Source: Gammaproteobacteria bacterium (GTDB lineage Bacteria > Pseudomonadota > Gammaproteobacteria > Natronospirales > REEB76). Taken from it: a DNA stretch of 9,492 nucleotides. The notes beneath the pieces were generated by a model. It saw only the letters and a program-made list of their open reading frames with translations, did not search any database and was not told where the DNA came from. This document shows positions 6,359 to 9,492 of this stretch, in pieces. Where the stretch lies: contig DAHVFI010000064.1 of NCBI GenBank assembly GCA_027317045.1, positions 1-9,492 of the forward strand, read 5' to 3'. How positions within the stretch are numbered: the stretch's first letter is position 1; each line of letters opens with the position of its first letter. Position numbers and translations under genes: made by a program.

Positions 6359-6674
6359 GAAGGTTGAGGCCGGCAGCGGCGATGTATTTGTTGATCTGGG
6401 CTTCGCGGATGCCGGCGAGAGAAAGCTGCGCGTGCAACTGGCGATGCGGCTCAATGATTTGGTCAAGAAACGAGGTTTGACGCAGGCGCAGGCGGCGGAA
6501 ATTTTTGCGATTTCACAGCCGCACGTTTCCGAGTTGGCGAATTTCAAACTCAGCCGTTTTTCATCCGAACGGCTGCTAAAATTCCTGACGCTCCTCGACC
6601 GCGATGTGGAGATCGTCATTCGCCCGAAGGCGAAAGGCCATCATTCCGGCTTGGTCTCGGTGACGGGAGCCTAA
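6342..6674 (+). CDS. XRE-family antitoxin (HigA/Ata-like)
   Basis: This 110-residue protein overlaps the toxin gene by 17 nt and is preceded by AAGGTG at 6332-6337, so the two are co-translated. A helix-turn-helix of the HTH_37 type spans about 34-78: LNDLVKKRGLTQAQAAEIFA, then ISQPHVSELANFKLSRFSSE. That second stretch holds the recognition helix (SQPHVSELANFK). The C-terminus, FLTLLDRDVEIVIRPK, is the usual ending of COG5606-type antitoxins. It should neutralise the toxin by binding it and repress the operon, possibly at the inverted repeat near 5930-5950. The start at 6342 gives a family-typical length. Confidence 0.88.
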   Translation: MRKKPEKVEAGSGDVFVDLGFADAGERKLRVQLAMRLNDLVKKRGLTQAQAAEIFAISQPHVSELANFKLSRFSSERLLKFLTLLDRDVEIVIRPKAKGHHSGLVSVTGA

Positions 6675-6701
6675 GCGACCAGCAGCGATTAGGAGATGAA
6701 C

Positions 6702-6842
6702 ATGAAGGCACGCAATAACATGCGCCCGATCCACCGCGGCGAGGTGCACGGCTTTGCCAAGTTGAAACACCGGGTGACGCTGTACACAAAAATGCTGGCA
6801 TTCTTTGACAAGTACATCGGCGGGCCCCGGGCTGCGCGGTGA
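6702..6842 (+). pseudogene. Short ORF resembling the C-terminal tail of an S9 prolyl oligopeptidase
   Basis: The ORF encodes 46 residues from the ATG at 6702 (48 from 6696), with a good AGGAG at 6691-6695 placed 6 nt before 6702. After a short MKARNNMRPIH leader it reads RGEVHGFAKLKHRVTLYTKM and then LAFFDKYIGG. In S9 dipeptidyl/acylaminoacyl peptidases the catalytic histidine lies in a similar EGHGF segment about 30 residues from the end, followed by RVxxYxxMxAFLxxxIG. The fragment therefore probably preserves only the final helix and the histidine. It cannot be an enzyme without the Ser and Asp of the triad. The ribosome site and start mean it could still be made as a small protein. It starts 28 nt after the antitoxin stop. 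Confidence 0.55.
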
Positions 6843-6922
6843 GAGACCGGCATTCACGCTCCGCTCGACGCCGTGCCTGTCCATAATCTGGGGTGACGCC
6901 AATATCACAGAGGGGGTGAGGG

Positions 6923-7714
6923 ATGCGCAGAGGGTTCGTTTTGGCAGTCATCGGTGCCGCCGGGCTCGCGGCGTGCTCCAGTGTGAAACCCATCCAGCAG
7001 GACCAGCCGCTCATGCTGGCAGCCGGCGACGGGCTTGCCGCCGTGCAGTTCGATGCGCTGGATAACCTGACCCAGGTGCAGATCGTCTCCGCGCACTCGG
7101 GCGGCGTGACCCTGGACATTCCCAGCGTTCCGGTCGGGAAAAGCACGTATCTCTTCGAGGTGCCGGCGGGCCGCTATTGCCTGCAGCGCTTCTGGTTCGA
7201 GAGCATCCTCATCTACCACGAAGGCCAGTATGAGGGCTGCTTCGTGGTGCCGGCCGGGGATGTGGGTTTCAGCGGCATCTACTCTCCGCGTGGGAAACAA
7301 GGACGGATTGTCACCGGCCAGGATCTGGACGTGGCCAAGGCACGGATGGAACTGAAGCAGGACTATCCGCGCATCGCGGCGCAGTTCCTGCAACCGGAAC
7401 CCGCGCCCGTGGCTGCGCAAGCCACCACGCCAACGGCGCCGCCGCCCGCCGGCAACGGCCAGGTTTCCACCTGGATCAAGCACCATAAGAAACCGCTGGA
7501 AGACTCCGTGTACGTGCGCAACAAAACCCAGTGGCCGATGGTGATCTATCTATTCGATCTGTACGACTGCGCCAACATCAAGCCGGCGTGCACGGCCACC
7601 CACCTCGATTTCAAACTCGCGCCGCATCAGGCGCGGATGATCATGCAAATCGCGCCGGCGGACCCGCAGGGGGCGTATGCGTTTTATTACCGGTTTTCTT
7701 ACCGCTTCCAGTAA
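6923..7714 (+). CDS. Lipoprotein of unknown function with two beta-rich domains
   Basis: This 263-residue protein has a clear lipoprotein signal: MRRGFVLAVIGAAG then the lipobox LAAC, lipidated at C18. A strong purine-rich ribosome site (GAGGGGGTGAGGG, 6910-6922) abuts the ATG. Residues 35-125 look beta-rich with a VPAGRYCLQRF turn, reminiscent of DUF2846-like or surface-domain folds in which a VPxGxY loop joins strands. A Pro/Ala/Thr-rich linker (157-178) follows. A second domain (about 190-263) has VYVRNKTQWPMVIYLFDLYD and two cysteines (C216, C223) that could form a disulfide in the periplasm. I do not recognise the family. It lies 60 nt before the Mrr-like gene on the same strand, but nothing shows they work together. 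Confidence 0.75.
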   Translation: MRRGFVLAVIGAAGLAACSSVKPIQQDQPLMLAAGDGLAAVQFDALDNLTQVQIVSAHSGGVTLDIPSVPVGKSTYLFEVPAGRYCLQRFWFESILIYHEGQYEGCFVVPAGDVGFSGIYSPRGKQGRIVTGQDLDVAKARMELKQDYPRIAAQFLQPEPAPVAAQATTPTAPPPAGNGQVSTWIKHHKKPLEDSVYVRNKTQWPMVIYLFDLYDCANIKPACTATHLDFKLAPHQARMIMQIAPADPQGAYAFYYRFSYRFQ

Positions 7715-7774
7715 GCCGCCGGCCGATAGGAAAGTTCCGTCGACCAAGCTCTGACCAAAGAATAGCGGGAACTG

Positions 7775-8581
7775 ATGGCGCGCAAAAATGAATCCTTGTT
7801 CGAGTTGCTGGCATCCTGTCCCTGGTGGGTGAGCGTGACCTTTTCCGCATTTGTTTTTGTTCTGATGCGGTACCTATTCCCTGCAATTCCTATCCGCGAG
7901 CACGATCCCATAGTCGGACCCATTTTCAAGAGTATCGCCCATGGCGTTTATATGGTGGCCCCGCTTGTGGCATTCCTACTGTTGCTTCCCATACCCTTCA
8001 GCCTGTTCAATACCTGGCAACGAAAGCAGACACTCGAAAACCAGATGGGGCTCGAATCCATTCGTGAGCTGGATTGGAAGACATTCGAGCAACTGGCAGG
8101 GGAAGCCTTCCGGCGGCAGGGTTATTCGGTGACGGAAACCGGGCAGGGCGGGGCGGATGGCGGCATTGATTTAGTGCTGCGCAAAGATTCAGAAGTCTTT
8201 CTCGTGCAATGCAAACAGTGGCGCGCCTGCAAGGTCAGCGTGAATATCGTGCGGGAGCTCTATGGGGTGATGGCCGCCAAAGACGCCGCGGGCGGTTTTG
8301 TGATTACCTCCGGCCGCTTCACAGAGGATGCCAAAGCCTTCGCATCGGGCCGGAATATCGAACTGATCGACGGCTCGCGCCTGGAGCAAATGGTCGCTTC
8401 AGTCCAGAATCCGACACAATCCCGCGAACCCGCAGGTGCCGTAGCGAGTTCAGCACCCGCATGCCCGAAATGCAACAGCACCATGGTCAAGCGCACGGCA
8501 AGACAGGGCGCGAATGCCGGAGGTCAGTTCTGGGGTTGCTCCCGATATCCGGACTGCAAGGGAATCCGCCCGATTTCCTGA
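7775..8581 (+). CDS. Membrane-anchored Mrr-like restriction endonuclease with topoisomerase-type zinc ribbon
   Basis: This 268-residue protein has three parts. Two hydrophobic segments (about 17-36 and 56-78) form a membrane hairpin. Residues 95-210 are an Mrr_cat PD-(D/E)xK nuclease domain: ELDWKTFEQLAGEAFRRQGY with E110, then GGADGGIDLVL with D132, then the VQCKQW strand with Q145 and K147. GFVITSGRFTEDAKAFA (174-190) and NIELIDG are also standard Mrr features. The C-terminus (230-261) is a zinc ribbon with C230, C233, C255 and C261, in the CPKC...FWGCSRYPDCKG form seen at the end of topoisomerase I. All expected catalytic residues are present. Known Mrr proteins cut methylated DNA; membrane-anchored relatives exist but their substrates are mostly unknown. 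The ribosome site is weak (GGGA, 7767-7770). It sits between a lipoprotein gene and hsdM, consistent with a defence role. Confidence 0.88.
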   Translation: MARKNESLFELLASCPWWVSVTFSAFVFVLMRYLFPAIPIREHDPIVGPIFKSIAHGVYMVAPLVAFLLLLPIPFSLFNTWQRKQTLENQMGLESIRELDWKTFEQLAGEAFRRQGYSVTETGQGGADGGIDLVLRKDSEVFLVQCKQWRACKVSVNIVRELYGVMAAKDAAGGFVITSGRFTEDAKAFASGRNIELIDGSRLEQMVASVQNPTQSREPAGAVASSAPACPKCNSTMVKRTARQGANAGGQFWGCSRYPDCKGIRPIS

Positions 8582-8617
8582 GAATCAGGCCTTTTGACCT
8601 GAAAGCGTCCCCCGGGA

Positions 8618-8626
8618 TGCTATATT
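8618..8626 (+). promoter_or_regulatory. Extended -10 promoter for the downstream hsdM
   Basis: TGC-TATATT (TGn at 8618-8620, -10 at 8621-8626, five of six to TATAAT) forms an extended -10 element. TTGACC (8594-8599) resembles a -35 but at 21 nt is too far. It would give a leader of about 90 nt that contains a GCCAG/CTGGC hairpin (8653-8657, 8665-8669). Confidence 0.4.
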
Positions 8627-8722
8627 TCATGGCGTATTATGTCTATTCGTCAGCCAGGGGAAGGCTGGCACGCCTTTTGAAGGGATGCCTCTGGTCACTT
8701 CAACCACGGAATAATAATCTCG

Positions 8723-9492
8723 ATGGATCAAGCTACACACAACAAAATAGTTTCTTTTATTTGGGGTATTGCGGACGATGTACTGCGTGATCTCTTCAAA
8801 CGCGGCAAGTATCCCGATGTGATTTTGCCCATGTGCGTTATTCGGCGCATGGATGCCGTACTCGAACCGACCAAGCAGAAGGTGCTAGACACAAAGAAAA
8901 TGCTTGATAAAGCGCGCATTGTCGAACAGCGCGCCGCGCTCTGCGATGCGGCTGGTCAGGCTTTTTACAATACATCTAAATTTACACTTCGCGATTTGAA
9001 ATCCCGTGGCAACCAGCAGCAATTACTCGCCGATTTCGAGGACTATCTGAACGGCTTCTCGCCCAACGTCCAGGATATTCTCGAAAACTTCAAGTTCCGC
9101 AATCAACTGCAAACCTTGTCTAAAGCTGATGCCATCGGCACATTGATCAATAAATTTCTCGATCCCGATATCGATCTCTCTCCGGCCGGCGTTGACAACC
9201 ACGCAATGGGTACGGTTTTCGAGGAATTGGTTCGCAGGTTCAACGAAGAAAATAACGAGGAGGCGGGCGAGCACTGGACACCGCGCGATGCGGTTCGACT
9301 GATGGCAAATCTCGTGTTTCTGCCCATTGAGAGTCAACTTAAATCTGGCACATATCTGCTTTACGACTGTGCCTGCGGCACGGGCGGCATGCTCACCGTG
9401 GGGGAGGAGACGCTCGTAGCCATCGGTGCGAAGCACAAGCAGCAGATCAAGAGCCTGCTATATGGCCAGGAGATCAACCCAGAGACATACGC
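8723..9492 (+). CDS. hsdM: Type I restriction-modification system methylase subunit HsdM (5' part, runs off right edge)
   Basis: The ATG at 8723 opens 256 codons without a stop to the window end. The N-terminus MDQATHNKIVSFIWGIADDV and the following LRDLFKRGKYPDVILPM are the usual HsdM_N helical domain. GEHWTPRDAVRLM (182-194) marks the entry to the methylase domain. D215-C216-A217-C218-G219-T220-G221-G222-M223 is the S-adenosylmethionine-binding motif I in its HsdM form (usually DPACGTGGM, here Cys for Pro). YGQEINPETYA at the edge is motif II. The NPPF catalytic motif would lie just beyond. With HsdS it methylates adenine in a bipartite site, and with HsdR it restricts unmodified DNA; those genes are expected to the right. 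The ribosome site is poor (GGA near 8708-8710). An upstream in-frame TAA rules out a longer start. The gene is visibly more AT-rich than the left half of the window, consistent with acquisition by transfer. Confidence 0.93.
   Translation, partial: MDQATHNKIVSFIWGIADDVLRDLFKRGKYPDVILPMCVIRRMDAVLEPTKQKVLDTKKMLDKARIVEQRAALCDAAGQAFYNTSKFTLRDLKSRGNQQQLLADFEDYLNGFSPNVQDILENFKFRNQLQTLSKADAIGTLINKFLDPDIDLSPAGVDNHAMGTVFEELVRRFNEENNEEAGEHWTPRDAVRLMANLVFLPIESQLKSGTYLLYDCACGTGGMLTVGEETLVAIGAKHKQQIKSLLYGQEINPETY

Noticed and set aside
5897..6619. A 240-codon minus-strand frame opposite the toxin-antitoxin pair
   Set aside because: The plus strand holds two recognisable overlapping genes with ribosome signals; the antisense product has no recognisable motif.
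8584..8600. TCAGG/CCTGA hairpin after the Mrr-like gene as a terminator
   Set aside because: Only a 5-bp stem, and no T-run follows the right arm.
8209..8790. A 193-codon plus-strand frame across the end of the Mrr-like gene and the start of hsdM
   Set aside because: It overlaps two well-supported genes in a different frame and lacks any domain signal.

Overview
This is a high-GC bacterial window, most likely from a proteobacterium and probably a gammaproteobacterium. The grounds are the Tricorn-type periplasmic protease, two lipoboxed lipoproteins, a DoxX protein and a REP-like GGAGCGGC palindrome of a kind common in Xanthomonas/Pseudomonas relatives. The genus cannot be named from the sequence. 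There are no rRNA, tRNA or CRISPR signals and no recognisable transposase.

Left part (1-5145): housekeeping and accessory genes, each with a clear start. A large Tricorn-like S41 protease gene runs leftward off the window (1-2036, minus). Divergent from it is a stand-alone class II Fic AMP-transferase with a C-terminal winged helix (2266-3405). Its promoter carries a perfect 11-bp inverted repeat lying over the predicted transcription start. A DUF4034-type lipoprotein (3533-4651) and a DoxX membrane protein (4750-5145) follow.

Middle (5145-6922): a patchwork of gene remnants and hairpins. A terminator-like stem after doxX abuts the 3' end of an HD-domain (RelA/SpoT-like HD_4) gene that has no start. 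Next come a REP-like palindrome, further inverted repeats, and the 5' end of a type I restriction methylase gene (hsdM) cut off after about 90 codons. That fragment is joined directly to a complete toxin-antitoxin pair of the HigBA/Tad-Ata type (Gp49-like toxin first, XRE antitoxin overlapping it by 17 nt). After the antitoxin comes a short ORF that looks like the last ~40 residues of an S9 prolyl oligopeptidase.

Right part (6923-9492): a lipoprotein of unknown function, a membrane-anchored Mrr-like nuclease with a C-terminal topoisomerase-type zinc ribbon, and the start of a second, different and apparently intact hsdM that runs off the right edge. The right part plus the toxin-antitoxin pair looks like the edge of a defence island: type I restriction-modification, an Mrr-like nuclease and a toxin-antitoxin pair, next to debris of an older type I system. 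The hsdM at the right edge is visibly more AT-rich than the left part, which fits horizontal acquisition. I found no clearly new multi-gene system. The least conventional items are the Fic operator, the membrane-anchored Mrr/zinc-ribbon protein and the remnant junctions.
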